Below, piece by piece: positions 38,300-48,056 of a stretch of 64,000 nucleotides of DNA (the stretch's first letter is position 1; every line of letters starts with the position of its first letter). Source of the stretch: an uncultured Anaerolineaceae bacterium (GTDB lineage Bacteria; Chloroflexota; Anaerolineae; Anaerolineales; Anaerolineaceae); contig CALCNO010000201.1 in NCBI GenBank assembly GCA_937897615.1, positions 124,001 to 188,000 on the forward strand, read 5' to 3'. Under the pieces are notes generated by a model that was not told where the DNA came from, did no database searches, and saw nothing but the letters and a program-made list of their open reading frames with translations. The position numbers and the translations under genes were made by a program.

Positions 38300-40051
38300 A
38301 TGCAGAAGCGTTTTTTATTCTTTGCGGTGACAGTTGTTTTGGCATTATCTTCCTGTGTCGCTGAGGGGCGGCCAGAGGTTGGGCAATTATCCATTGCAGA
38401 TATTCAGGGATGTGCCCACCGTTCGCCTTATGAGGGGGAGGATGTGCAGAATATTGAGGGCGTGGTCACGCACAAATTCTCCAATGGTTTTACGATCCAG
38501 GCGCTTTCTCAAGATTCGCGTGATTGTTCCTCTGAAGCTATTTTTGTAGAAACTGGCGATTATCCACAAGTGCTTGTCGGCCAGCTTGTAAGCATTGATG
38601 CTACCGTTGTGGAGTACACCCCGGGGAATGAGGAAGACCATAACCTCTCGCTTACGGAGCTTCATAACCCTAAAATCACTGTGATGGAATCTGGAATGAG
38701 CTTGCCGGATCCGGTTGTGTTAGGCGAAACCGGCAAGTCCGTTCCGCTCAATTGGGTCTGGCATGTGGAGCAGTTCAATGCTCAGGAAAATGGGCTTGAC
38801 TACTACGAAAGCCTTGAATTCATGCTTGTTGAGGTGCAGGACGGGGTTGTGGTGGGCCCAGGGAACAACTACAACGAGTTTTTCGTTCTTCCAATAGCTA
38901 TTGCGGGCACAAATTCGATGTCGCAAGAGGGGGTACTGCTCGAAAGCGCGGATGACGAGAATCCCGAAAAGATCATGGTAAATGCCGCTGCCAGCTTCAC
39001 CCGAGAAGTCAATGTGGGCGATAGGCTGCTGGCCCCGATTGTGGGAATCATGGATTATGCCTATGGCAATTACAGGATATGGACGATAAAGGACCCGCTC
39101 ATCGAAGCAGGAGAAAATGCAATAGGTGTGCTTAAAAAGGAGAGAGGGGAACTCGCGGTTGCAACATATAACCTGGAAAATTTCTCCCACTTTGATGATC
39201 CAGCGCGTATTCGAAAAATTGGTTGTCAGATCGCCAAAAACCTTAATTCTCCCGATGTTGTGGTTTTGAATGAAATTATGGATGACAGTGGGACTCAGGA
39301 CGATGGGACGGTGCGGGCCGAGCGCACGCTGCAAACCCTTGTTGAAGCTATCGCAGCTTGCGGTGGCGGCGAATATGCGTATAGCGATAATCCTCCAGCG
39401 GACGGGGCGGATGGTGGAATTGCCGGCGGGAACATCAGAACAGCTGTGATTTACAGAGTTGAAACCGGGTTGACATTGGAATCCCCCGTCGGGTTACAAG
39501 AGGCGGTGAGCGATTCTGGAAGCCAAACGCCAGTGCGTTTGTTCGCCGGCGAGGCGGCCTTTCGCGGTACACGGAAACCTGCATTGTGGATGTTTAACTG
39601 GAACGGAGAGCAGATCTTCATCGTGGGAGTTCATCTCGTTTCGCAAACCGCAAACACACCCGCATGGGGGGATGTGCAGCCTCCTGAAAGGCCAGAGCAG
39701 GCAAAGCGGGAACAGCAGATGCAATTGATTATGGACTTTATGGAGGGATTTTTGTCACAAAATCCTGACGCCAGTTTTCTTTTGCTGGGTGATTTTAACG
39801 ACTACCCATGGTCGAGTACTTTGCAAATTGCGCTTGAGGATCAACTGCTGGTGGCTCCGGGAAACCAGTCCTTAGGCAGTGACTTTACGTATCTCTACGA
39901 TGGAAACGGATTTCAATTCGATTATATTCTGGCGAGCAAGCCACTGGCCGCGCGCATCAAGTTGGTATCTTTTCCTCACTTGAACACCCTATTTGACGCC
40001 GAGACACGGCTCTCCGACCACGACCCGGTAGTTGTTACAATAGGTAAGTAG
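38300..40051 (+). CDS. Lipoprotein with endonuclease/exonuclease/phosphatase domain
   Basis: 583 residues. The N-terminus MQKRFLFFAVTVVLALSSC is a lipoprotein signal with lipobox LSSC, so it is anchored outside the membrane. Residues 25-280 contain an OB-like region (VQNIEGVVTHKFSNGFTIQ) seen in extracellular nucleases. The EEP domain follows: LAVATYNLENFSHF, VVVLNEIMDDSG, LLLGDFNDYPWSST and LSDHDPVVV carry the Asn, Glu, Asp/Asn and Asp/His catalytic set. It probably degrades extracellular DNA or RNA for nutrients. GAGGA precedes the ATG. Divergent from glpK. Confidence 0.9.
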   Translation: MQKRFLFFAVTVVLALSSCVAEGRPEVGQLSIADIQGCAHRSPYEGEDVQNIEGVVTHKFSNGFTIQALSQDSRDCSSEAIFVETGDYPQVLVGQLVSIDATVVEYTPGNEEDHNLSLTELHNPKITVMESGMSLPDPVVLGETGKSVPLNWVWHVEQFNAQENGLDYYESLEFMLVEVQDGVVVGPGNNYNEFFVLPIAIAGTNSMSQEGVLLESADDENPEKIMVNAAASFTREVNVGDRLLAPIVGIMDYAYGNYRIWTIKDPLIEAGENAIGVLKKERGELAVATYNLENFSHFDDPARIRKIGCQIAKNLNSPDVVVLNEIMDDSGTQDDGTVRAERTLQTLVEAIAACGGGEYAYSDNPPADGADGGIAGGNIRTAVIYRVETGLTLESPVGLQEAVSDSGSQTPVRLFAGEAAFRGTRKPALWMFNWNGEQIFIVGVHLVSQTANTPAWGDVQPPERPEQAKREQQMQLIMDFMEGFLSQNPDASFLLLGDFNDYPWSSTLQIALEDQLLVAPGNQSLGSDFTYLYDGNGFQFDYILASKPLAARIKLVSFPHLNTLFDAETRLSDHDPVVVTIGK

Positions 40052-40079
40052 GGGTGCCCGTAATGTAACTTAAGTAAGA

Positions 40080-40107
40080 TTGGCTGAAAAATCACAGATG
40101 CTATAAT
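40080..40107 (+). promoter_or_regulatory. Promoter of histidine kinase, leaderless type
   Basis: TTGGCT at 40080-40085, 16 bases, TATAAT at 40102-40107. The ATG at 40115 is where transcription should start, and no ribosome site lies between. Confidence 0.65.
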
Positions 40108-40114
40108 TGCCAGC

Positions 40115-41299
40115 ATGGAATCGGATAAGAAAACGAGTTTTTCGCTAACAACAGGCGTTGACCTCGCCTTTGCGTTGGTTGTTTTCATATCCTTTTTTAC
40201 GATCTTTGGTAGTGCGCCGATTACCAATCCATTCTCTATCCTTATCATCATTTTTTTGGGAATCGCCTATGTTTCATTTGGCATCTACGGCTTTGCTTAT
40301 GCCCAAAAATCTGATACAGGCTGGAATAAGATCGGCTATTTCATTGTTCAGTTGATCCTGGGCGGGAGCATCGTTTATCTCGGCAGGGGTGCTGGGATTA
40401 ATGCGCTTATTTTGCTTCCTCTTGTTGCCCATACCGCCATGTTGCTGGATCAGGACAAAACCCTTCTTGTTAACATCGGCATCATCATCGCCTACATCGT
40501 TTCCGTCTATAGCTATTCAGCGAGCCTGCGGGAGATCTGGCGTGGCGCTCCCTTTTTCTTTGCCGGGCAGGTAGTGATTTTGATCTTTACCCAGATGGCG
40601 GTAACGGAACTAAAAGCGCGAATCCGGCTGGAGACGCTCGCCGAAGAATTGTCCGAAGCGAACCAGCACCTAAAAGAGTATGCGTCGCAGGTAAAGGAAC
40701 TCACAATCACCCAGGAACGCAACCGCATGGCGCGCGAAATCCACGACGGATTGGGACACTATTTGACCATACTGAACATGCAGCTGAAAGCTGCGCAAGC
40801 AACCCTTAATTCCGACAAAAAGAAAACTGCCAAGATGGTTGAAAGCGCGATCCAAATTACCAATGAAGCTCTGCTAGACGTGCGCAGTTCAGTGTTTGCG
40901 CTCCGGCAGGGGCCAGAGGAACTCAAGCCTTTGGTAGAGCGGATCAAAAACCTGGTTGAGTCATCCTCAACAGACGACCTGGCGTTCAAACTTTCAGTTT
41001 TGGGTGAGCCGCAACAGGTTTCCCCGCAGGTGGACCTCACCCTTTACCGGGCTGCCCAGGAAATGATTAACAACGTAATTAAGCATTCGAATGCGCGCAA
41101 TGCCGAACTCACGCTTGATTTTGGGGGTGCCGACAAAATCGAACTTTCCTGCAATGATGATGGCCAGGGAAAAGCGGAATTCGAGAACGGATTCGGTATC
41201 ATTGGCTTGACTGAAAGAGTGAAACTGCTGCACGGAAGCGTAAAAATCGATACGCAGCCGACCGCCGGGTTTAGAATTACAATACAGATACCGAGATAA
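40115..41299 (+). CDS. Sensor histidine kinase, NarL/DesK type
   Basis: 394 residues. About five or six membrane segments occupy residues 10-170, with no large outside domain, followed by a coiled-coil stretch (EELSEANQHLKEYASQVKEL). The HisKA_3 phosphoacceptor is the His in MAREIHDGLGHYL near residue 211; the ATPase domain shows DDGQGKAEFENGFGIIGLTERV. It should phosphorylate the response regulator encoded one base later. The membrane-embedded sensor suggests it reads the membrane state or a lipid-soluble cue. Confidence 0.92.
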   Translation: MESDKKTSFSLTTGVDLAFALVVFISFFTIFGSAPITNPFSILIIIFLGIAYVSFGIYGFAYAQKSDTGWNKIGYFIVQLILGGSIVYLGRGAGINALILLPLVAHTAMLLDQDKTLLVNIGIIIAYIVSVYSYSASLREIWRGAPFFFAGQVVILIFTQMAVTELKARIRLETLAEELSEANQHLKEYASQVKELTITQERNRMAREIHDGLGHYLTILNMQLKAAQATLNSDKKKTAKMVESAIQITNEALLDVRSSVFALRQGPEELKPLVERIKNLVESSSTDDLAFKLSVLGEPQQVSPQVDLTLYRAAQEMINNVIKHSNARNAELTLDFGGADKIELSCNDDGQGKAEFENGFGIIGLTERVKLLHGSVKIDTQPTAGFRITIQIPR

Positions 41300-41300
41300 G

Positions 41301-41960
41301 ATGACGATTAAGATATTGATCGCTGACGACCAATCTTTGTTCCGCGAGGCACTTAAAACCTTATTGAGCGCCTATCCCGGCTTGGAAATTGTTGGAGACG
41401 CTTCAAACGGCGAGGAAGCGCTGCGTCTGGCCTTCTCGTTGGTACCGGATGTTGTGCTGATGGACCTGCGCATGCCCATCATGGACGGAGTTGAAGCGAC
41501 TCGCAAGATCGTTAAACTTGGAAAGAATATCAAGGTTATTGTGCTCACCACTTTTGACGATGATGAAAATGTTTTTGAGGGTTTACGCGCCGGCGCTGTG
41601 GGGTACCTGTTGAAGGATGTGTCTGCCGATAAGTTAATTGAGGCGATTCGTGCTGCTTTCAAAGGTGAGTATTTTCTGCTTCCCTCGATCACGGCCAAGG
41701 TGGTATCCGAGTTTTCGCGGATTTCGCGCCCAATCGCGACCGATCCGCAGAAGGTGCTTTCCGATCCGCTATCGGCCAGAGAAGTTGAGATTTTACGTTA
41801 CGTGGCCACCGGGGCCAGCAATAAGGAGATTGCGGATACCCTGGTGATTTCTGAAGGGACAGTAAAAAACCATTTATCCAGTATTTTGAGTAAGTTAGGG
41901 GTCAGAGACCGCATGCAGGCGGTTTTGAAGGCAAAAGAATATGGAATCATCACAATCTGA
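41301..41960 (+). CDS. LuxR/NarL-family response regulator
   Basis: 219 residues. The receiver domain begins KILIADDQSLFREAL with the acidic pocket, has the phosphorylated Asp in VLMDLRMPIMDG and the Lys in YLLKDVSADKL. The C-terminal LuxR-type helix-turn-helix is LSAREVEILRYVATGASNKEIADTLVISEGTVKNHLS. It is the partner of the preceding kinase. The end overlaps the following membrane-protein gene by 20 bases. Confidence 0.95.
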   Translation: MTIKILIADDQSLFREALKTLLSAYPGLEIVGDASNGEEALRLAFSLVPDVVLMDLRMPIMDGVEATRKIVKLGKNIKVIVLTTFDDDENVFEGLRAGAVGYLLKDVSADKLIEAIRAAFKGEYFLLPSITAKVVSEFSRISRPIATDPQKVLSDPLSAREVEILRYVATGASNKEIADTLVISEGTVKNHLSSILSKLGVRDRMQAVLKAKEYGIITI

Positions 41961-42813
41961 GACACTTAATTCTGAAAAGAATAAACGGCATCCCGGTTTT
42001 ATCCATTATGCTCCCATGCTGGGCTTTGCCCTGGTAATTGGCGGGATACTGCTATTCATCGATCAGCGGTTGCACACCGGTTGGATTCCAATTGCGCTCC
42101 CTGTTGTGGCAGGGTTAATTATCCTCGCTTACGGTTTCTACCTGCGCGCGGACGGCTGGCTCAATGCAGGGTTTATTGTTACCGGGGTTGCCGGGGCGAT
42201 TTTTCTTGTCTTTCAGCCATTTGTCCGGTTTGATGATAAGCACCTAGTGGCTTACGGGTTATTGTTCTTTTCGCTTAGCTGGATGGGGCTTTTTCTTGCC
42301 AATAAATTGCAGGCTCACAAATCGCACTGGTGGGCTTTGTTTGTTATCTTAATAGCCTTCGCCCTGGCGGTTGTTTTTTACCTGGGAAATATGACCGTAC
42401 TGGTTTTCACCCTTGCGCTTTCCTTGGCGGTTGGGCTTTCCTTCCTCATTTGGGGTATGGTTACTTCCAAAATTGGCTTGCAGATTCCGGGGCTCATCAT
42501 CAGCACTGTTGGGGTCGGTGTCTACAATGGCTGGAAATCGGTAGGAGATGTCAACGGCCTGCGAGACACAGGCGTGATGCTGGTGTGGTTTTCTCTGGGC
42601 TGGCTTTTGATCACAGTTTTTTCACGCATATTTGAGAAACGCTTTATTTGGTGGCCGCTGATTCCCGGTGGAATTCTGGTGATGGTAGGTTCGGGGCTTT
42701 ATATTGGGGGAAATCCAAGCAACGCCACGGCATTTCTGCAAAACACCGGATCGATTGCTCTGATTTTGCTGGGCGTTTATTTGATTTTGCTAAAATTTGG
42801 CTTGAAGAAATAA
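41941..42813 (+). CDS. Polytopic membrane protein of unknown function
   Basis: 290 residues with about nine hydrophobic segments and short loops. I do not recognise a family. The ATG lies inside the last codons of the response regulator gene, with GAAGG upstream, so it is translated with the two-component system and is possibly its target or an accessory sensor. It meets the patatin gene tail to tail with no room for a terminator. Confidence 0.75.
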   Translation: MESSQSETLNSEKNKRHPGFIHYAPMLGFALVIGGILLFIDQRLHTGWIPIALPVVAGLIILAYGFYLRADGWLNAGFIVTGVAGAIFLVFQPFVRFDDKHLVAYGLLFFSLSWMGLFLANKLQAHKSHWWALFVILIAFALAVVFYLGNMTVLVFTLALSLAVGLSFLIWGMVTSKIGLQIPGLIISTVGVGVYNGWKSVGDVNGLRDTGVMLVWFSLGWLLITVFSRIFEKRFIWWPLIPGGILVMVGSGLYIGGNPSNATAFLQNTGSIALILLGVYLILLKFGLKK

Positions 42814-42815
42814 AT

Positions 42816-43649
42816 TTACGTCAGCAACTGAAGAAATTTCCCCTTGTTCTTATGCACAATTGCCTCTCCGGCCTCGATTAACTCGGCTGCGCGATTGAAC
42901 CCAAAGAACAGGTTGATATTAGGATCAATGTCCGGCGTGAGAAGTAAATCCGGCGGGTTTTGCGCAAGGTGCAAGTCGGTCATTTTACGGATTTTAATCA
43001 ATTCTGCCAGGTAGTATTCGCGGGCGAATTGCGGGAAAACCGATTTTGGATAGGGGTTATCCAAAGAGTTCGAAGAAAATGGCCGTTCGAACGTTTGGTG
43101 AACATCCACCGCGACGATGGGGTCAGAAGTTCTTGGTTTAAGAATTGAAACCGGCAGGTTGTTGACCACACCGCCATCCGCAAGGATGCGCGCGGGGTCT
43201 TGCACCGGTGAGAAAAACCCGGGAACTGCGGTGGTAGCGAGAATAGCGTCCAAAAGATTGCCCTGGTCAAGGACAACTTCCTGCCCGGTAACTAAATCCA
43301 CGGCATTCATCATGAGCGGTATGCAGGTTTGGGAAAATTGCGTTTTATCATCGATGAAGCGCGCAAGAAAAGAGCGTAAATGCCGGCTGATGATGTAGCC
43401 TCTACGGCTTGGGCGTAAATCGACCAGTTTTACCATTTCGCGCGTGGAGGAATACTTCCGGGCAATCCTCTCAATTTCCTCCATGGACATTCCCAGCGCA
43501 AAAAGGCTGGCGACCAGCCCGCCCATACTGCAGCCGCAAATTGCCGAAACAGAAATTTGCAAGTCATGCAGCGCTTTAAGCACGCCCACATGGGCCAGCC
43601 CTCGGGCGCCCCCTCCGCTTAATACAAGCGCAATGGATTTCTTTTTCAT
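42816..43649 (-). CDS. Patatin-like phospholipase family protein
   Basis: 277 residues. Features of the RssA/YlbK-type patatin fold: oxyanion loop GGGARGLAHVGVLKAL near residue 11, nucleophile Ser in GCSMGG near residue 41, and the catalytic Asp in ADGGVVNNLPV. It should be a serine acyl hydrolase. A TATAAT on the minus strand ends seven bases before the ATG and there is no ribosome site, which suggests a leaderless mRNA. Confidence 0.92.
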   Translation of the reverse strand: MKKKSIALVLSGGGARGLAHVGVLKALHDLQISVSAICGCSMGGLVASLFALGMSMEEIERIARKYSSTREMVKLVDLRPSRRGYIISRHLRSFLARFIDDKTQFSQTCIPLMMNAVDLVTGQEVVLDQGNLLDAILATTAVPGFFSPVQDPARILADGGVVNNLPVSILKPRTSDPIVAVDVHQTFERPFSSNSLDNPYPKSVFPQFAREYYLAELIKIRKMTDLHLAQNPPDLLLTPDIDPNINLFFGFNRAAELIEAGEAIVHKNKGKFLQLLT

Positions 43650-43656
43650 AAGCCAA

Positions 43657-43662
43657 ATTATA
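43657..43662 (-). promoter_or_regulatory. -10 element of the patatin gene, leaderless type
   Basis: TATAAT on the minus strand, seven bases from the ATG. No convincing -35 is seen. Confidence 0.5.
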
Positions 43663-43750
43663 CCGGTTTCGTAGAAACTTCCCCCTGTTCACTTCTACTG
43701 CTGTCTGATAATATATCTGGTCGTTCGAAATAGAGAGAGTTAGGTGAGAA

Positions 43751-45610
43751 ATGCTTACTGAAAGAAAAGATATCCGCAACATTGCCATTATCGCCCATGT
43801 AGACCACGGCAAAACCACCCTGGTAGATGGGTTGCTAAAACAGGCCAAGGTCTTCCGCGAGAACCAGGCGGTGGTGGAGCGGGTGATGGATTCCAATGAT
43901 CTTGAACGGGAGCGCGGCATTACCATTTTGGCCAAGAATACCGCCATTGAAATTCCGGACCGCAAAACCGGCAAAATGGTGAAGATCAATATTGTGGATA
44001 CCCCGGGGCACGCGGATTTTGGCGGTGAAGTAGAACGTGTGATGAATATGGTGGATGGCGTATTGCTGCTGGTGGATGCCGCCGAAGGCCCCATGCCGCA
44101 AACACGTTTTGTGCTTAAGAAAGCTTTAGAGCGAGGGCACCGCGCTATTGTGGTGATCAACAAGATGGACCGCAAGGATGCTGATCCTGACCGGGCTGTG
44201 AATCTCACCTTTGACTTGTTTTTGGAGCTGGGCGCCAGCGATGTGCAGGCGGATTTCCCCATCATTTACGCTAATGCCATTACGCAGCAGGCGGGCACAA
44301 CAAAAATATTGGAAAATGATTTACAGCCATTGTTTGCTGCAATCTTGGATACTGTACCGGGGCCTATGGTGGATAATGATTCCCCGCTGCAATTATTGGT
44401 GACAAACCTTGGTTATGACGAATACCGCGGCGTAACCGCGGTTGGTAGAATTCACTCAGGCACCATCAAAAGTGGCCAGGGTGTGGCGCGCATGCAGAAG
44501 AATGGATCTATCTTGCCTGAGCGAGCCAGGTATTTGTACGTGTTTCAGGGACTCGAAAAGGTCGAGGTGGAATCTGCCAGTGCCGGTGAGATTGTGGCCA
44601 TTGCTGGCCTGGAGGGCATCGCCATTGGGGAAACCATTGCAGACCCCGAACATCCCGTGGCGCTGCCCACCATTGAGGTGGAAGAACCCACCGTGCGCAT
44701 GACCTTTGGAGTTAACACCTCGCCGTTTACCGGAAAAGAGGGCAAATGGGGTACTTCGCGCAAACTGCGCGAGCGCCTGTTTGACGAGCTTAAGAATAAT
44801 GTTGCCCTTCGTGTAGCTGAAACAGAGTCACCGGACACATTTATTGTTTCAGGGCGCGGAGAGCTTCACCTGGCGATCCTGATTGAAACGATGCGCAGAG
44901 AGGGTTACGAATTCCAGGTTTCGCGCCCAGAGGCAATCTTCAAGGAGTCTGAATCCGGCGAGCTGTTGGAGCCGTATGAGGAATTGCATATTGACACCAG
45001 CCCGGAAACTGTTGGCACGGTGGTGGAGATGTTGGGCGGGCGGCGTGGCAAGATGCTGGACATGCTTAACAACCCGGATAATACTGTTCATTTACGCTAT
45101 TTGGTTCCCACACGCGGGCTGCTGGGCTTCCGTTACCAGTTTTTGACCGCTACGCGCGGTATGGGAACCCTTAATTCACTGTTCCATGGGTATTTACCCC
45201 TGGCAGGTGCCATTGCCTCACGCGCCACCAGTTCAATTGTCTCCTGGGAGACAGGACAGTCCTCTACTTATGGCTTGAAGAATGCCGAGGAACGGGGCGT
45301 CTTATTTATTGGCCCCGGCGTAGATGTTTATGAGGGTATGGTGGTTGGCGAAACTCAGCGCCCTGATGACCTGACGGTCAATGTATGCAAGAAAAAACAT
45401 CTCACCAACATGCGCTCCTCCAATAAGGATATTGAGATTCGCCTGACGCCTCCTTTAACCATGAGCCTGGACCAGGCGATTGAATACCTGGCTGAGGACG
45501 AGCTTCTGGAAGTGACGCCGCTGAATTATCGCATTCGCAAACGCATCCTGGATACCGAGGAGCGCGGCAAGCAAACAAAGAAAGCCAAAGAATTACTTAA
45601 CGAGCAATAA
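43751..45610 (+). CDS. typA: Ribosome-associated GTPase TypA/BipA
   Basis: 619 residues, usual size. This EF-G-like GTPase acts in ribosome assembly and stress. G1 is AHVDHGKTTLVDGLL, G2 lies in LERERGITILAKNTA, G3 is DTPGHADFGGEVERVM and G4 is NKMDRKDADP. The C-terminal TypA-specific part (YLVPTRGLLGFRYQFLTATRGMGTL) is complete. AGGTGAG precedes the ATG. A SRAP gene follows after 26 bases. Confidence 0.97.
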   Translation: MLTERKDIRNIAIIAHVDHGKTTLVDGLLKQAKVFRENQAVVERVMDSNDLERERGITILAKNTAIEIPDRKTGKMVKINIVDTPGHADFGGEVERVMNMVDGVLLLVDAAEGPMPQTRFVLKKALERGHRAIVVINKMDRKDADPDRAVNLTFDLFLELGASDVQADFPIIYANAITQQAGTTKILENDLQPLFAAILDTVPGPMVDNDSPLQLLVTNLGYDEYRGVTAVGRIHSGTIKSGQGVARMQKNGSILPERARYLYVFQGLEKVEVESASAGEIVAIAGLEGIAIGETIADPEHPVALPTIEVEEPTVRMTFGVNTSPFTGKEGKWGTSRKLRERLFDELKNNVALRVAETESPDTFIVSGRGELHLAILIETMRREGYEFQVSRPEAIFKESESGELLEPYEELHIDTSPETVGTVVEMLGGRRGKMLDMLNNPDNTVHLRYLVPTRGLLGFRYQFLTATRGMGTLNSLFHGYLPLAGAIASRATSSIVSWETGQSSTYGLKNAEERGVLFIGPGVDVYEGMVVGETQRPDDLTVNVCKKKHLTNMRSSNKDIEIRLTPPLTMSLDQAIEYLAEDELLEVTPLNYRIRKRILDTEERGKQTKKAKELLNEQ

Positions 45611-45636
45611 ACCTTGTTGCGTTAAGGGAGGGGCTT

Positions 45637-46275
45637 ATGTGCGGCAGGTTTGCCATTACGCAAGACCCAACGGTTTTTCAATTGGAATTGCAGCTGGGCC
45701 AGATGCCGCAGGAACTCGGGCCGGATCCGAACATCGCCCCGGGGCGACTGGTGCCTGTGGTGGTGGACGGGGTTACACGTGAAGTAAAGATGTTCAAGTG
45801 GGGGCTGGTGCCCTCCTGGGCACGCGATCCACTGATTGGGAACAAACTGATCAATGCACGCGCCGAGACGATTGCCGAGAAGCCTTCGTTTCGTAATGCT
45901 TTTGCCCGCAGGCGCTGCTTGATTCTGGCGGACAGCTTTTACGAGTGGAAAACTGAGGGGAATAAGCGGGTGCCCTACCGTTTTGCGCTCGTTGGGGGTA
46001 AACCTTTTACTTTTGCCGGCATCTGGGAGGATTGGCGGGATCACAGCGGAAGCCTTATCACCACCTGTGCCATTATTACTATAATACCTAATGGCCTGTT
46101 GCAAGAGTATCATGATCGCATGCCGGTAATCCTGGATGCGGCGTCATGCTGGAAGTGGTTGGAAGCGGGTACCAACGCTGTGCAGTTATTGGAAATGTTA
46201 AAACCGTATCCGGCTGAGTTGATGGCGATGCCAGAAAAAGTTGACCCCAAGTCTCTGTATCTTCTGCGAGAATAG
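45637..46275 (+). CDS. SOS response-associated peptidase (SRAP/YedK family)
   Basis: 212 residues. The protein begins MCGRFAIT; Cys2 forms a thiazolidine link to abasic sites in single-stranded DNA once Met1 is removed. Other active residues are the Asn in INARAETIAEKPSF, the Glu in DSFYEWK and the His in EYHDRMPVIL. The ribosome site is GGGAGGGG. It shields abasic sites during replication. Confidence 0.95.
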   Translation: MCGRFAITQDPTVFQLELQLGQMPQELGPDPNIAPGRLVPVVVDGVTREVKMFKWGLVPSWARDPLIGNKLINARAETIAEKPSFRNAFARRRCLILADSFYEWKTEGNKRVPYRFALVGGKPFTFAGIWEDWRDHSGSLITTCAIITIIPNGLLQEYHDRMPVILDAASCWKWLEAGTNAVQLLEMLKPYPAELMAMPEKVDPKSLYLLRE

Positions 46276-46329
46276 GTCTGCGGAAGTATAATGAAGCAAT
46301 TACCATAACTAACAAATTGGGAGGTTTCG

Positions 46330-48000
46330 ATGAAGCGTGAGGAGATCATCCGGTCTTTGGCTGCAAACCCTGATGTGGATGTGCTGGTCATCGGCGCGGG
46401 CATTAATGGGGCGGGAACATTTCGTGACCTGGCGCTAAATGGTGTAAATGTGCTACTCATTGACCGCGGTGATTTTTGCTCTGGTGCCTCGGCTACCTCG
46501 TCGCACATGGCTCATGGCGGAATTCGTTACCTGGAAAATGGGGAGTTTCGCTTGGTGCGCGAGGCCGTTGCCGAACGCAACCGCATGATCGAAAATGCTC
46601 CGCATCTGGTGCAGCCTTTACCCACGGTGATCCCTATCTTTAAGATTTTCTCCGGGCTTTTGAATGCGCCGCTTAAATTTCTCAATTTGTTGGACAAACC
46701 CTCAGAACGCGGTGCGCTGGTAATCAAAATTGGCTTGATATTTTACGATTCCTTTACCCGCAAGCAAAAGACAGTTCCGCGCCACAAGTTTTTTGGCAAG
46801 GAACATGCCCTGAGCGATTACCCGTACTTAAACGATAAGATCAAGTATGCCGCTTTGTACTATGACGGTCAATTGCTAGCGCCTGAGCGCATGACGGTTG
46901 AGATCGTTTTGGATGGCGAAGATGAAGGCAGTCATGCCAGGGCGCTCAATTATGCCTCTTTTGAAGCGCTTGAGAATGGTGTTGCCCGTATAAAGGACCA
47001 ACTTTCTGGCAAAGAGATCGCGGTGAACCCCAAACTGATTATCAACGCTGCCGGCCCGTGGATTGACCTGGTGAATGAGAAGATTGGGTTTACGGAAAAA
47101 TTCATCGGGGGCACCAAAGGCTCCCACCTTGTTTTGAAGAATCCCGAATTGCGTAAAGCAGTGGGCGTGAGTGAATTTTTCTTTGAAAACAAGGATGGCC
47201 GTATTGTCTTGCTGCTACCGTTCTATGACCGTGTGATCGTTGGCACCTCTGACCTGCCGATTGAGCACCCTGATGATTCACGCTGCACCGTGGAAGAAGA
47301 GGATTACTTCCTCGAATTGATCAAACGCGTATTTCCCACGATCCCCGTGACCAAAGATCAGATTGTCTTCCGCTTTTCGGGCGTGCGGCCATTGGAGTAT
47401 ATGAAGGCGAAAACTACCGGCCAGATTACGCGTGATCACAGTATGAAATTCCACACGGCAGGCGGAAAACACATCATCAGCCTGGTGGGTGGAAAATGGA
47501 CCAGCTTCCGCGCTTTCTCCGAACAAACCACGGACGAAGCCCTCAAAGAGTTGAACAAGCCACGTAAGGCATCAACGGCTGGGCTGCCGATACGCGGCGG
47601 CAAAGAATACCCGGCTGACAGGGAAGCCTATGTAAAACGGCTTTCCGAGACAAGCAAGTTACCTCTGGTCTATTGCCAGGAACTGCTTATGCGTTACGGC
47701 ACCTGGGCTGAGCGTATTGCACAGTATGTGAAGGCGAATCACGGGAAGCTTTTAAGTTCGATTGAAAATTGGACGGATGCCGAGATCGCCTATCTGGTGG
47801 CTGTTGAGAAACCGGTACACTTGGATGACCTGTTCCTGCGCCGCTCGATGCTGGGCTGGCTGGGGAAAATCAATGCTGATGTGCTGGACGAGTTTTCCCG
47901 CGTAATGGGAAAGCAGATGGGCTGGTCTGAAGGTGAGCGCAAGGCTGAGATTGAACACATCAAAAAGGTCTTTCTGGAATATCACGGCGTGAAATTGTAA
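46330..48000 (+). CDS. glpD: Glycerol-3-phosphate dehydrogenase, respiratory FAD type
   Basis: 556 residues. FAD-dependent enzyme that oxidises glycerol 3-phosphate to dihydroxyacetone phosphate and passes electrons to quinone at the membrane. FAD-binding motif VLVIGAGINGAGTFRDLALNG near residue 19, then SSHMAHGGIRYLE, and HIISLVGGKWTSFR; the C-terminal DAO_C domain is complete. A TATAAT at 46287-46292 and GGGAGG precede the ATG. It ends in a terminator. glpK is at 36747. Confidence 0.96.
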   Translation: MKREEIIRSLAANPDVDVLVIGAGINGAGTFRDLALNGVNVLLIDRGDFCSGASATSSHMAHGGIRYLENGEFRLVREAVAERNRMIENAPHLVQPLPTVIPIFKIFSGLLNAPLKFLNLLDKPSERGALVIKIGLIFYDSFTRKQKTVPRHKFFGKEHALSDYPYLNDKIKYAALYYDGQLLAPERMTVEIVLDGEDEGSHARALNYASFEALENGVARIKDQLSGKEIAVNPKLIINAAGPWIDLVNEKIGFTEKFIGGTKGSHLVLKNPELRKAVGVSEFFFENKDGRIVLLLPFYDRVIVGTSDLPIEHPDDSRCTVEEEDYFLELIKRVFPTIPVTKDQIVFRFSGVRPLEYMKAKTTGQITRDHSMKFHTAGGKHIISLVGGKWTSFRAFSEQTTDEALKELNKPRKASTAGLPIRGGKEYPADREAYVKRLSETSKLPLVYCQELLMRYGTWAERIAQYVKANHGKLLSSIENWTDAEIAYLVAVEKPVHLDDLFLRRSMLGWLGKINADVLDEFSRVMGKQMGWSEGERKAEIEHIKKVFLEYHGVKL

Positions 48001-48005
48001 AAGTG

Positions 48006-48030
48006 AACCCCTCTGAAGAGAGGGGTTTTT
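48006..48030 (+). terminator. Terminator after glpD
   Basis: AACCCCTCT pairs with AGAGGGGTT around GAAG, followed by Ts. Confidence 0.92.
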
Positions 48031-48056
48031 CTTGCTCGGATGAATGTGATTTTGGT

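Noticed and set aside
38720..39334. Minus-strand frame of 204 codons
   Set aside because: Antisense to the nuclease-like lipoprotein, whose motifs are in the plus frame.
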